A stretch of 64,000 bases of DNA from Anaeromassilibacillus senegalensis. GTDB taxonomy: Bacteria; Bacillota; Clostridia; Oscillospirales; Acutalibacteraceae. The notes beneath the pieces were generated by a model. It was given only the letters and a program-made list of their open reading frames with translations, was not told the DNA's origin and searched no databases. The DNA is taken from positions 558,001 through 622,000 of the forward strand of contig NZ_LN868536.1 of NCBI RefSeq assembly GCF_001261775.1. The letters run 5' to 3'. The number at the start of each line of letters is the position of its first letter. Positions within the stretch are counted from its first letter, which is position 1. Of this stretch, positions 41,634 through 50,204 are shown piece by piece. A program made the translations under genes and the position numbers.

Positions 41634-43007
41634 TTATGAAAGCAGAGGGGCCCAGGCGGTTTTTAAAAGCTCCACAGCCGGTTGAATTTCCTCCAGCGGA
41701 ATGCCTGCAAAGCCGAGCGTGACACTGCCCGCTTCTTTGGCGGGCAGGACGCGGACGCCCTGTTCCTGCGCCGCTTGGCAGAGTGCTTCAGAAGAGGCGC
41801 GGCAAGGCAGAGAAACAACCAGGCAGAGTGCAGTTTCCCGCAGAAAGATCGTACATTTTTTCCCAAAGGCCTGTTTAACGGCGCGGATCAAAGTTTCGCT
41901 TTTGGCGGCATAGAGCTTGCGCAGGCGGCGGAGGTGCCGTTCCAGCTGGCCGCTTTGTACGTAGCCGCTCAAAGCCAGCTGTTCGATTTTGGACGCCGTC
42001 TGGTTGTAATCTTTGGCACGTTCCCGGTAATCCGCAAGAAAAGCGGGCGGGAGGGCTGTATAGCCGATACGGACAGAGGGCAGCAGCAGTTTGGAAAAGG
42101 AGCCGAGGTAGATGACGTTTCCGCCGTCTCCGATGCCCTGCATGGCAGGGATTGGACGGGCATTATAGCGAAGTTCACCGTTATAATCATCTTCAAGGAT
42201 GACGGCGTTATTTGCCTTGGCCCATTCCAGCAGGGCATACCGGCGGCTCATCGGCATGGCGGTGCCGTTTTGGACGCTGTGGGAGGGGCGCACCAGTACG
42301 GCCTTCACACCGCTTTGCTCCAGTGTATCCGTGCGAATACCGTCTCCGTCCGCCGGCAGGCGCAGGACTTGAAACCCGCAGTCCGCAAAGACGCGCTCCG
42401 CCTGCGGGAATCCGCGCTCGTCAATCGCGACGCGCTTTTCTTTTAACAGGCCGCACAGCAAATATAAGAGCGGCTGCGTCCCCGCGCCCACGACAATCTG
42501 TTCCGGTTTGGCTGTTACGCCGCGCACGCCGAAGCTGTAGGCGGAGAGCGCGGCGCGCAGAGCCGGTTCTCCCTGCGGGTCGCCGTAGGAGGCAATAACC
42601 TCCTGCCGGTTCAGGACGTCGCGGATATGCCGCCGCCAGATTTTGATGTCTGTGCAGCTGCTGTCCACGGAATCCGTGCCGAATTGATACTGGTACTGCG
42701 GGACGGCACTGGGAGCGGAAATCGAAAATGCGGAACTTGCGGTGCGAGGGAGGGAAACCGTTCCAGTGGCAACAAAAAAGCCGCTCTGCGGGCGGGTTTT
42801 AACGTAGCCCTCCACACAGAGCTGCTGATATGCCGCCTCCACGGTGGTACGGCTCAGGTGCAAATCTTCGGAGAGCTTGCGGATGGACGGCAGCTTTTCG
42901 CCCTTGGGAAAGTGCCCGTTTTCAATCGACTGTCGGATGGAAGCATACAGCTGCTGGTAGAGCGGTGTTCCGGAGTTGGGGTTCAACGTCAGATAATCGT
43001 ATGTCAT
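41634..43007 (-). CDS. MocR-type (GntR-aminotransferase) transcriptional regulator, PdxR-like
   Basis: The product has 457 residues. A GntR winged helix (IRQSIENGHFPKGEKLPSIRKLSEDLHLSRTTVEAAYQQL) is joined to a fold type I aminotransferase domain with the PLP lysine in LGSFSKLLLPSVRIGY. Such regulators sense PLP and control vitamin B6 genes. It is divergent from an ECF S-component gene across a 148-bp spacer with direct repeats, which fits control of B6 uptake. Confidence 0.9.
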   Translation of the reverse strand: MTYDYLTLNPNSGTPLYQQLYASIRQSIENGHFPKGEKLPSIRKLSEDLHLSRTTVEAAYQQLCVEGYVKTRPQSGFFVATGTVSLPRTASSAFSISAPSAVPQYQYQFGTDSVDSSCTDIKIWRRHIRDVLNRQEVIASYGDPQGEPALRAALSAYSFGVRGVTAKPEQIVVGAGTQPLLYLLCGLLKEKRVAIDERGFPQAERVFADCGFQVLRLPADGDGIRTDTLEQSGVKAVLVRPSHSVQNGTAMPMSRRYALLEWAKANNAVILEDDYNGELRYNARPIPAMQGIGDGGNVIYLGSFSKLLLPSVRIGYTALPPAFLADYRERAKDYNQTASKIEQLALSGYVQSGQLERHLRRLRKLYAAKSETLIRAVKQAFGKKCTIFLRETALCLVVSLPCRASSEALCQAAQEQGVRVLPAKEAGSVTLGFAGIPLEEIQPAVELLKTAWAPLLS

Positions 43008-43022
43008 GGAGCATCCTCCTTT

Positions 43023-43073
43023 AAACTGTCTTGATCATATTTTTATAAACTGTGCATTTCTAAATGAACAGTT
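43023..43073. promoter_or_regulatory. Candidate MocR operator repeats
   Basis: AAACTGT occurs at 43023-43029 and 43047-43053 (24 bp apart) and as the inverted AACAGTT at 43067-43073. They sit between the divergent start codons. The regulator's own TATAAT (minus strand, about 43080-43086) adjoins the last copy. MocR-family sites are often direct repeats of this kind. Confidence 0.5.
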
Positions 43074-43155
43074 CAGAGGTATTATAGTACACAATGAAGG
43101 GCAAACGCAAGCGGCGGCAGCGGTTGCCAAAACATTCCAGAGGGGGATTTGCTTT

Positions 43156-43743
43156 ATGAATTTTAATGGAAACAAACGCGGAACCACGGTCAACTTGGCG
43201 CTGACCGGTCTGATGGCGGCGCTGGTGCTGGTGGCAACGATGTTTTTCAAGGTGCAGATTCCGGTCGGACCGGATAAAACCATGATCGGCTTTGCCAATG
43301 TGTTCTGCATCCTGGCGGGTTTGCTGCTCGGCCCGGTTTACGGCGGCTTGGCGGCGGGAATCGGCTCCTGTATTTTTGACCTGATCGGCGGCTGGGCGGA
43401 TAGTGCGCCCACCACGCTGTTGTTTAAATTTATGATGGCATTTGTGTGCGGCCTGATTGCCTGGGGTGGGGATAAAACCGCGCAGAAGGTTTCCCGCGTG
43501 ATCACCGGCGCCGTCAGCGGTTCGCTGGTATATTGTGTATTGTACCTCGGTTACTCTGCGCTTAAGCTGATTTTACTGGGTTCCGCACCGGAGGCGGCGT
43601 TGATCGCTATGACGACAAAGCTCGGTGCGACGCTGACCAATGCAATTATAGCCGATGTGATTGCGGTGCCGTTCTTCTTCGCGATTCGGAAGGCGCTGGA
43701 CCGCGCACACCTTCCCGTTGGCGGCAGATTGCGCCACAGCTAA
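43156..43743 (+). CDS. ECF transporter S component, possible pyridoxine transporter
   Basis: The product has 195 residues and about six membrane helices with the S-component patterns VQIPVGPDKTMIGFANVFCILAGLLLGPVYGGLAAGIGS and DLIGGW near residue 80. It needs a shared ECF module from elsewhere in the genome. It is divergently paired with a PLP-dependent MocR regulator. Comparative work has placed ECF genes of the PdxU type under PdxR control, so vitamin B6 is the leading substrate. ATG 43156 follows GAGGGGG. Confidence 0.82.
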   Translation: MNFNGNKRGTTVNLALTGLMAALVLVATMFFKVQIPVGPDKTMIGFANVFCILAGLLLGPVYGGLAAGIGSCIFDLIGGWADSAPTTLLFKFMMAFVCGLIAWGGDKTAQKVSRVITGAVSGSLVYCVLYLGYSALKLILLGSAPEAALIAMTTKLGATLTNAIIADVIAVPFFFAIRKALDRAHLPVGGRLRHS

Positions 43744-43755
43744 AAAGAAAGAGGA

Positions 43756-43792
43756 AAACGCGCTCCACGGTTCGCCGTGGGGCGCGTTTTTG
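43756..43792 (+). terminator. Terminator after the ECF gene
   Basis: ACGCGCTCCACGG and CCGTGGGGCGCGT pair around TTCG, followed by TTTT. Confidence 0.9.
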
Positions 43793-43822
43793 CGTAAAAG
43801 AAGAAGAAATCCAGAAAATCCC

Positions 43823-43935
43823 TTGTGAAACATTGCGCCGGGATGCTATAATGACCTCACGCCGTTAGCGGAAGCAGAGCTTCCGACGGCTGAGAGACAT
43901 AGTATCGTTTTGGTAGAGGCTGCGCCTCTTTGTGT
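43823..43935 (+). repeat. Promoter-linked hairpin element, copy B1
   Basis: TTGTGA (43823), 18 nt and TATAAT (43847-43852) precede GACCTCAC and the hairpin 43861-43890 (GCCGT/ACGGC outer, CGGAAGC/GCTTCCG inner, AGA loop, TAG bulge). A second stem AGAGGC/GCCTCT lies at about 43915-43929. The unit repeats after 89 bp as copy B2. Confidence 0.7.
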
Positions 43936-44031
43936 GATAATAACCGCACGGCGTTAGCAAAATCAGAGATTTTGACGCCTGCGCAAACATTGTACCGTTG
44001 TACTGGAGATTTCGCCTTTTTATGGTATAAT
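43936..44031 (+). repeat. Promoter-linked hairpin element, copy B2
   Basis: GATAAT (43936-43941) precedes AACCGCAC and the hairpin 43950-43979 (GGCGT/ACGCC outer, CAAAATC/GATTTTG inner, AGA loop, TAG bulge). Compared with B1, one outer and three inner base pairs change on both sides. After 90 bp another TATAAT (44026-44031) appears, with no hairpin after it. The 348-bp gap up to the flippase holds nothing else. Confidence 0.7.
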
Positions 44032-44091
44032 AAATTTTATGGTTTTAGAAAGCTTATGCGGGCATTGCCCCGGGATAGGAGCATTTATAAG

Positions 44092-45417
44092 ATGAAGGAC
44101 ACGGAAAAAAAGCCGAAAAAGGTTCGTAGTGATATTGTAAGGGACAGCATCAACACGTTTGGCACAAACGCGATTGGCTCCCTGCTCTCTATCATCTCGG
44201 CCTTTTTTGTTTTGGGCGTTCTGGACCCCGGCGTAAAGGGGCAATATAATCAGGTGCAGTTGGTTGGCAACGGATTATTTACGCTGTTTGGCTTCAGCAT
44301 CAATGCCGCCATGATTTATTTTGTTTCCCGTTTTAAGATTAAAAATACGGTTTCAGCCATACGCAAGCTGACCATTGCGATGTCCGTACTGATTTTGGTG
44401 GCAGGCACAGCGGCTGTCGTGTTTATGAAGGAAATCTTTTTTCCCGGCAGTACGGCGTTTTATTGCTGGGCGGCAGTCATTTACGGATTGTTTTCTTTCC
44501 TGCTGAACGTCTGCCTGGCAATTCTGCGCGGGGAAAATAAGTTTAAATCGTTTAATACGATCAATCTGCTGCAAAAGGTTTTGTTGACGGCGTTTATGTT
44601 TTCCATGTTGGTATTCCCCAGTGCGTGGCTGCTCGTCACATCGATGATTGGTATTCAGATTCTGATGATCGCATTCGCTATCTACAGCATTATCCGTTGG
44701 AACGGCAAAGAGCTAGCCCCCGCGCCGGAGGACGACCTGCCGGTGCAGACCAGTGCGATGTTCCGATACAGCTTAAAATCCCATGTGTCCAATGTGATGA
44801 CGTATATCAATTCCTATTTGGGTTCCTATATTGTCAACGCGGTGTATTCGCTTTCCACGTTTGGTATCTACAACGCCGCCGTCACCATGATGCAGCAGGT
44901 ATGGCTGCTGCCGGATGCGGTCAGTCAGGTCATCATGAGCCGCATTGCGGCAATGCGTGAAAAAGAGGACAAGGTCCGCCTGACGCTGATGTCCTGTAAA
45001 GTGGTCACCTATATTACCATTGTGTGCGCGGTGCTGTTGGTCGTTGTCGCGCAGATTTTTGTGCCAATTGTGTTCCCAAAATACGTGGACGCCATCGCGC
45101 CGCTGCGGTATTTAATCATCGGTTCTATTTTTATCTGCTATGCAAAGGTGTTGGCAAACTCCATCGCTGCATATGGAAAACCGGAACTGAATATCCTGCC
45201 GACGATTGTCGGCATCATTGTCAACCTGGCGCTGGTGCTCTATTTGATTCCCCTGATGGGCGTCAACGGCATTGCGCTGGCTACTTCGGCCTCCCTGACG
45301 GTGCAGGGGCTGACCTCCATGATCATCTTCTGTGTATTTACCAGGACGCCGTTTTACCGGCTGCTGATTCCCAATGGAGAGGAAATCCGCACGGTTGCAC
45401 AGATCTTCAAAAAATAA
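44092..45417 (+). CDS. Polysaccharide flippase (Wzx/MurJ-like oligosaccharide transporter)
   Basis: The product has 441 residues with about twelve membrane helices and the start SDIVRDSINTFGTNAIGSLLSIISAFFVLGVLDPGVKGQYNQV, like O-antigen or teichoic-acid flippases. It would move a lipid-linked saccharide across the membrane. No glycosyltransferase genes are adjacent, so the substrate is unknown. ATG 44092 follows AGGAGC; the frame extends upstream through the hairpin elements without a ribosome site. Confidence 0.82.
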   Translation: MKDTEKKPKKVRSDIVRDSINTFGTNAIGSLLSIISAFFVLGVLDPGVKGQYNQVQLVGNGLFTLFGFSINAAMIYFVSRFKIKNTVSAIRKLTIAMSVLILVAGTAAVVFMKEIFFPGSTAFYCWAAVIYGLFSFLLNVCLAILRGENKFKSFNTINLLQKVLLTAFMFSMLVFPSAWLLVTSMIGIQILMIAFAIYSIIRWNGKELAPAPEDDLPVQTSAMFRYSLKSHVSNVMTYINSYLGSYIVNAVYSLSTFGIYNAAVTMMQQVWLLPDAVSQVIMSRIAAMREKEDKVRLTLMSCKVVTYITIVCAVLLVVVAQIFVPIVFPKYVDAIAPLRYLIIGSIFICYAKVLANSIAAYGKPELNILPTIVGIIVNLALVLYLIPLMGVNGIALATSASLTVQGLTSMIIFCVFTRTPFYRLLIPNGEEIRTVAQIFKK

Positions 45418-45441
45418 CCAATGCTGAAGGAGATAGAAAAG

Positions 45442-46389
45442 ATGAAAAAAATCCTTTCCCTGCTGTTGGCGCTGCTTGTGGCGCTGTCCTGTACGGCGGT
45501 TGCATTTGCCGAGGACGAAGAGGTGTCGGACGAGCTCAAGGCGCTGGGAGAAAAGATATTGAACAACCAAAAGATGGCGATGGAATGGGCCATTGAGGGC
45601 TTTACCTGCCAGTCGGAAAAGGTGGAGGCGGAGCTTCTGCCGGACGGCACGGTGAACATCACGGAGTACTGGACGTTTTCCTGTAAGAATTATCAGAAGA
45701 TGACGCAGTTTGACCGAACAATTAAAAAGTCGGACGACTATGAGGTTTCCAATATCAGCGTCAAGATGGGCAGCCAGACATTGGAACGTAAATACGACAT
45801 CGACGATGTGGTGCGCAAAGAACGCGAGTATATGATGGAGGAGTCAGATTCTGGTTATGATCTGTCCGTTTATTTTGAAAACTGGAATGCTACTACAACG
45901 ATTAAGGTTCTTTACACGGTAAAAGGCGCTGTGCAGTTCCACAACGACATTATGGAGTTCAATTGGGAAATGATTGGCGACGACATTCCCTATGACGCGA
46001 AGCTTTTTACCGGTTACGTGATCCTGCCGTACGGTGCGGAGCGCAAGGAGGTCAAGGCCTGGACGCACGACCAGGAAAATGCAGAGATCATCATTGAGAG
46101 TGGAGAACTGGTGAGCATGCGGATTGAAGAGGTCCCGGAGCACCATCCGATTGCCCTGCGCGTGACAGCCCCGCTTTATTTGTTTCCCACTGCGGCGGCA
46201 GAATACAAAACGGGCCAGGATGCATATCGCGAAATCCTGACGGAAGAAAACGATCCCGACAAAGATCCGGCCAACGCGGCGCGGGAAGCGAAAAAGGATC
46301 GGGTCATCCAGACCGCGGTTCCGGCTGTGCTGCTGGTTGGCGCGGCTCTGATTATCTTCTTTTCCCATCGTAAGAAGAAACATGCGTAA
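45442..46389 (+). CDS. DUF2207-like secreted/membrane protein
   Basis: The product has 315 residues. A signal peptide (MKKILSLLLALLVALSCTAVAFA) precedes an extracellular beta-rich region with VEAELLPDGTVNITEYWTFSC and FDRTIKKSDDYEV, as in DUF2207, and a C-terminal membrane helix (about 289-308) with a basic tail. AAGGAG is 12-14 bases before the ATG at 45442. The function is unknown. Confidence 0.75.
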   Translation: MKKILSLLLALLVALSCTAVAFAEDEEVSDELKALGEKILNNQKMAMEWAIEGFTCQSEKVEAELLPDGTVNITEYWTFSCKNYQKMTQFDRTIKKSDDYEVSNISVKMGSQTLERKYDIDDVVRKEREYMMEESDSGYDLSVYFENWNATTTIKVLYTVKGAVQFHNDIMEFNWEMIGDDIPYDAKLFTGYVILPYGAERKEVKAWTHDQENAEIIIESGELVSMRIEEVPEHHPIALRVTAPLYLFPTAAAEYKTGQDAYREILTEENDPDKDPANAAREAKKDRVIQTAVPAVLLVGAALIIFFSHRKKKHA

Positions 46390-46401
46390 GGAGGGGCCGC
46401 A

Positions 46402-47136
46402 TTGCGAGCGGGAGAAATAAAACAAAAAGGCGTACTGAAAACAGCATGCCGCGCGGCGCTTCCCTGTACCGTCCCCGTGATGGTAGGATACCTGTTTTTG
46501 GGGGCGGCATTCGGCATCTTGCTGGAAAGCAAAGGGTATGGGTTCGGCTGGGCTGCTCTGATGAGTTTTCTGGTCTACGCCGGGTCCATGCAGTTCGTGG
46601 CGGTCAGCCTGCTGGTTCCCGGCGTCCAACTGATACAGGTCGCTTTTATGACGCTGATGGTCAACATACGCCATATCTTTTACGGGATTTCCATGCTGGA
46701 AAAATTTCAGGATATGGGGCGCAAAAAGCCGTACATGATTTTTTCCCTGACGGACGAGACGTTTTCTCTGCTGTGTTCCGCACAACCGCCGGAAGGCGTG
46801 GACCGAAACTGGTTTCTGTTTTTTATCTCTTTATTCAATCAGGCGTACTGGGTGATCGGTTCCGTTGCCGGCGGATTGCTGGGCGCGACGTTTTCCTTTA
46901 ACACGCAGGGGATCGACTTTGCGATGACCGCTCTGTTCGTTGTCATTTTTGTCAATCAATGGCGTGAGGCAAAAAGCCATATTCCCGCGCTCGCGGGATT
47001 GGCGTGTTCTGTTGTGTGCCTGCTCTTCTTTGGGCCATCTAATTTTATATTGCCGTCGATGATTGGAATGACGGTGTTTTTAATTGGCTTTCGTAAGAAG
47101 TTGGACTGCAAAGAAGAGGAGGAACCGATTTGCTGA
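46402..47136 (+). CDS. azlC: Branched-chain amino acid exporter subunit AzlC
   Basis: The product has 244 residues with about seven membrane helices and the family blocks LFLGAAFGILLESKGYGFGWA, AGSMQFVAVSLL and NIRHIFYGISML. With AzlD it exports branched-chain amino acids and analogues. The start is TTG 46402 with AAGGAGGGG upstream. It overlaps azlD by seven bases. Confidence 0.93.
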   Translation: MRAGEIKQKGVLKTACRAALPCTVPVMVGYLFLGAAFGILLESKGYGFGWAALMSFLVYAGSMQFVAVSLLVPGVQLIQVAFMTLMVNIRHIFYGISMLEKFQDMGRKKPYMIFSLTDETFSLLCSAQPPEGVDRNWFLFFISLFNQAYWVIGSVAGGLLGATFSFNTQGIDFAMTALFVVIFVNQWREAKSHIPALAGLACSVVCLLFFGPSNFILPSMIGMTVFLIGFRKKLDCKEEEEPIC

Positions 47137-47459
47137 GCGCACAGGAAACTTTCCTGGTGATTGTTGTAATTGCGGTCGTCACTTTTTTAACAAGGTTGCT
47201 GCCGTTTGCACTTTTCCCCGGAAAATCGGAGAAGCCCGCATGGGTTCTGTACCTGGGACGGGTTTTGCCATATGCAATTGTCGCAATGCTGGTTGTATAC
47301 TGCCTCAAAGGTGTGTCGGTGCAGGCGTGGCCGTTCGGATTGCCGGAGCTGATTGCAGTGGCCGCAGTAGTGGCATTGCATGTCTGGAAGAAAAATACGC
47401 TGTTGAGCATTGGCGCCGGCACGGTTCTTTATATGGTTCTGATTCAGTTTGTTTTCTAA
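47130..47459 (+). CDS. azlD: Branched-chain amino acid exporter subunit AzlD
   Basis: The product has 109 residues and four membrane helices (LVIVVIAVVTFLTRLLPFALF at the start). Its place directly after azlC and its size are typical. The TTG start at 47130 follows GAGGAGGAA. Confidence 0.9.
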   Translation: MLSAQETFLVIVVIAVVTFLTRLLPFALFPGKSEKPAWVLYLGRVLPYAIVAMLVVYCLKGVSVQAWPFGLPELIAVAAVVALHVWKKNTLLSIGAGTVLYMVLIQFVF

Positions 47460-47544
47460 CGCCAGTGAAGTCCGGAAAGAAAATAACAGAATCCCTGAAA
47501 TTTATAGAAAATTTGAGATAAAACTGATAATTCTGCGGTTTGAA

Positions 47545-47573
47545 TTGATGTTTTAAGTCGTCTGTGATAAAAT
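47545..47573 (+). promoter_or_regulatory. Promoter of the BTAD regulator gene
   Basis: TTGATG (47545-47550), 17 nt and TAAAAT (47568-47573) form a moderate promoter 83 bp before the chosen start. Confidence 0.55.
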
Positions 47574-47656
47574 AAGGCAAATATACCCGTGTGTCTGCTA
47601 AAAAGAGCAGGCGGAGATTCCAGCTGAGGGATATGGGACAAAGAAAGGTGAGGGCT

Positions 47657-48868
47657 ATGGAACGACAGGATCATGAAAAACTATATATCCGCATGTTGGG
47701 AGAATTCTCGATTCACCGGGGAGACAGCGAGATTGTCAAAAAGGGAAACCGTTCTAAGAAAATATGGCTGTTGATCGGTATTTTACTGACGGAGCGCGGT
47801 AAATATCTTTCGCAGAATCAATTGATTGAGCTTTTGTGGCGCAATGGCGACGAGTGCATTGACCCGGCAAATTCATTAAAGAATCTGGTGTACCGCGCGA
47901 GAATGCTGCTGGAGGATTTGAACGGCGATGAGGACACGGAGTATATCCGGTATGCGCAAGGTGCGTATGCTTGGAATACAGATATCCCCTGCGAGCTGGA
48001 TACGGACACGATGGTGCTTCTGTCGAATAACAGTCGTGATGATTCCGAAACATTAGAAAGCCGCATCGCGCGCTATGCGCAGGCTATTTCCCTCTACCGT
48101 GGAGAATTTCTTCCCAATCTGGCGGAGGAAGAGTGGATCTTTTCAAAGCGCGGCTATTATGAAAGTCTTTATGTCAATTGTGTTCTGCGGTTGTGCCGTC
48201 TGTATAACGAGACGGAGCAGTACAATCTGATTATTCCGGTCTGTGAGCAGGCGATTCAACATTGCCCGTTTCAGGAGGATATTCACCGCGTTTTGCTGAA
48301 AGCCTATGTCAGCACGGATCAAAACGCAAAAGCGTTGGTGCATTACGAGAGTATGGCGGAATCGTTTAACCGGGAACTGGGCGTTGGGCTCTCCAATTCC
48401 ATCCGTATGGTGTACGAGGAGATTTTAAAAGGAATCCATAGTGTGGAAACGGATTTGTTTGAAATCAAACGAGAGCTGTTAAAATCGGATGGCGACGGGA
48501 ATCGGGCGTTCTTTTGTGAATTCCCTGTATTCCGGGAGATTTGCCGTGTCCAAATGCGCATGCAGGAACGCAGCGGTCAGGAAGAAATTCTGGTTTTGCT
48601 CACTGTGGTTGACAAAAACGAGGAGTGCCCGCCGCTGGAAAAGTTAAAGAATGTGATGGAAATTCTAAAAGATTGTATTCTGGATACCTTGCGCAGAAAC
48701 GACATTGTCGCAAGATTCAGTCCATCCCAATTTATTCTGGGATTGGCGGTTACCAGCAAAGATAACGCACAGGTCATTTCGGAGCGTATTCATTCCGTTT
48801 TTGAAAGCAGGTACCGCAGGAAAGAAATTCACCTGACGGAACAGGTGGTCAGTTTGCGTCAGGACTGA
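47657..48868 (+). CDS. BTAD-domain (SARP-like) regulator with a degenerate GGDEF-like C-terminus
   Basis: The product has 403 residues. An OmpR-type winged helix (about 10-105, MLGEFSIHRGDSEIVKKGNRSKKIWLLIGIL) is followed by a helical bacterial transcriptional activation domain (about 115-255). The last 120 residues end in DIVARFSPSQFILGL, which lines up with the RYGGDEF motif of diguanylate cyclases but has SPSQF in place of GGDEF, so it should not make c-di-GMP. AAAGGTGAGG precedes ATG 47657. The sortase gene follows 32 bp later. Confidence 0.82.
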   Translation: MERQDHEKLYIRMLGEFSIHRGDSEIVKKGNRSKKIWLLIGILLTERGKYLSQNQLIELLWRNGDECIDPANSLKNLVYRARMLLEDLNGDEDTEYIRYAQGAYAWNTDIPCELDTDTMVLLSNNSRDDSETLESRIARYAQAISLYRGEFLPNLAEEEWIFSKRGYYESLYVNCVLRLCRLYNETEQYNLIIPVCEQAIQHCPFQEDIHRVLLKAYVSTDQNAKALVHYESMAESFNRELGVGLSNSIRMVYEEILKGIHSVETDLFEIKRELLKSDGDGNRAFFCEFPVFREICRVQMRMQERSGQEEILVLLTVVDKNEECPPLEKLKNVMEILKDCILDTLRRNDIVARFSPSQFILGLAVTSKDNAQVISERIHSVFESRYRRKEIHLTEQVVSLRQD

Positions 48869-48900
48869 TCCGTCATAAGATACAGAGTGGAGGCGTGTAG

Positions 48901-49767
48901 ATGAGAAAGATGCGTAAGATAATGTTTGCCGCTGCACTCTGTGTTTTTTTGCTTTCCACAGGTTTTTTAGCGTATGAGCTGCTGATTCTTCCCAACCAGA
49001 ACCGCGGTGCCATTGAATCGGTGCAAGAGATGTACTATCACGCGGAAACGTCTTCTGGTGTGCCAGACAAAGCCATCCTGCCGGTTGCGGAGGAGCAGAA
49101 GGAAAATGGATACGCCGCGCTGAAAGAGAAGAACAACGATGTGATTGGGTGGATCAAAATCCCCAACACCGTGGTGGACTATCCGGTGATGCAGTCCAGC
49201 CTGCAAAGCCCGGAGTATTATCTGCGGCGCGGATATGATCAAAAGTATTCCAAATACGGCTGCATTTTTCTGGATGCGCGCTGTACGCCGCCGGAAGAAA
49301 CGTCCAACCTTACTTTATATGGGCACAATATGACGGACGGGCAGATGTTTGCATCGATTCTAAAGTATACCGACCTGGATTTTTACAAGAGCGCTCCGGT
49401 AATAGATTTCGATATAGAGGGCAAAGCGGGGAAGTGGAAAGTTTTTTCTGTTTTCAGGATTAATACATTGCCAGAGCAGGGGACGCTTTTCCTTTATACA
49501 CAGCCGGCGTTTGAAGAGGAAGGCGCGTATGCGGAGTTTCTGGAACAGGCAAAAAGCCGCTCTCTGTTAAGCCTTCCGGTGGATGTGAATACGGACGACC
49601 AGATATTGACGCTTTCCACCTGTTCCTATGAGTTTGAGGAATTCCGCACCGTGGTAATGGCGCGGCGTGTACGCGATGGGGAGGAGCCGACGGTGGCGTT
49701 GGACCGTGCGGCGTATAACCCGCATCCGGTGTATCCGGACTGCTGGATACAAAAGTATGGAACCTGA
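48901..49767 (+). CDS. srtB: Class B sortase
   Basis: The product has 288 residues. An N-terminal membrane anchor (about 7-28) and the sortase barrel carry the catalytic His in LTLYGHNMTDG, the Cys in LTLSTCSYE and the Arg in VVMARRVR. Sortase B links proteins with NPQTN-type motifs to peptidoglycan. No candidate substrate is adjacent. It follows the BTAD regulator and is likely co-transcribed with it. Confidence 0.92.
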   Translation: MRKMRKIMFAAALCVFLLSTGFLAYELLILPNQNRGAIESVQEMYYHAETSSGVPDKAILPVAEEQKENGYAALKEKNNDVIGWIKIPNTVVDYPVMQSSLQSPEYYLRRGYDQKYSKYGCIFLDARCTPPEETSNLTLYGHNMTDGQMFASILKYTDLDFYKSAPVIDFDIEGKAGKWKVFSVFRINTLPEQGTLFLYTQPAFEEEGAYAEFLEQAKSRSLLSLPVDVNTDDQILTLSTCSYEFEEFRTVVMARRVRDGEEPTVALDRAAYNPHPVYPDCWIQKYGT

Positions 49768-49780
49768 AATCAGCGTAAAA

Positions 49781-49917
49781 TAAAAAGAGCTTGTATCACA
49801 ACATAAGTTTTACATAAAATTTTGGCAGGATAAGAGTGATCCCCCCGCCACAGGCGGGGGGAACATCAATTCAACCGATTTTTATGCATTCTGTCAATTG
49901 TGATACAGGCTTTTTTT
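49781..49917. terminator. Long compound terminator between srtB and metQ
   Basis: AAAAAGAGCTTGTATCACAA pairs with TTGTGATACAGGCTTTTT across about 100 bp, and CCCCCCGCC/GGCGGGGGG forms an inner hairpin (49841-49861). It serves the convergent genes. A garbled second copy lies 274 bp downstream. Confidence 0.7.
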
Positions 49918-49931
49918 CACAGCGCAGGGTT

Positions 49932-50026
49932 TATTCGGCCGGGAGGACCGCGCCCTCGTAGGTGTCGTTGATATACTGGCGCACCTTATCGCTCTTCCGG
50001 GCTGCGAGCAGTGCTTTGGGGTCCTC
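49932..50026 (-). pseudogene. Partial copy of the metQ 3' end
   Basis: The stretch repeats the last 30 or so codons of metQ with several substitutions, mostly to G or C, and no upstream coding part. It belongs to the suspect duplication and is probably not a real gene fragment. Confidence 0.6.
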
Positions 50027-50204
50027 AAGTATGGACCCTAAAAACAGCAAAAAAAAAAAAGAGTTTTTACCAAAAAAAAATTTTTAAAAAAATTTTGGGA
50101 AGAAAAAGGGTTATCCCCCCGCCACAGGCGGGGGGATCATCAATTCAACCGATTTTTATGCATTCTGTCAATTGTGATACAGGCTTTTTTACACAGCGCA
50201 GGTT

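Larger units (their letters stand above)
49781..50026. repeat. 274-bp-offset duplication covering the metQ 3' end; probable assembly artefact
   Basis: Bases 49781-50026 repeat at 50055-50300. The first copy is clean at its left and erroneous at its right end, where it imitates the metQ 3' end (49932-50026). The second is garbled at its left (poly-A/T runs near 50050-50110) and clean on the right. Between them is CAAGTATGGACCCTAAAAAC. This is what two overlapping contig ends look like when joined without merging. Confidence 0.8.

Noticed and set aside
43861..43905. TPP riboswitch because of CTGAGA near the hairpin
   Set aside because: The other conserved TPP segments are missing; the sequence repeats as a simple hairpin unit instead.
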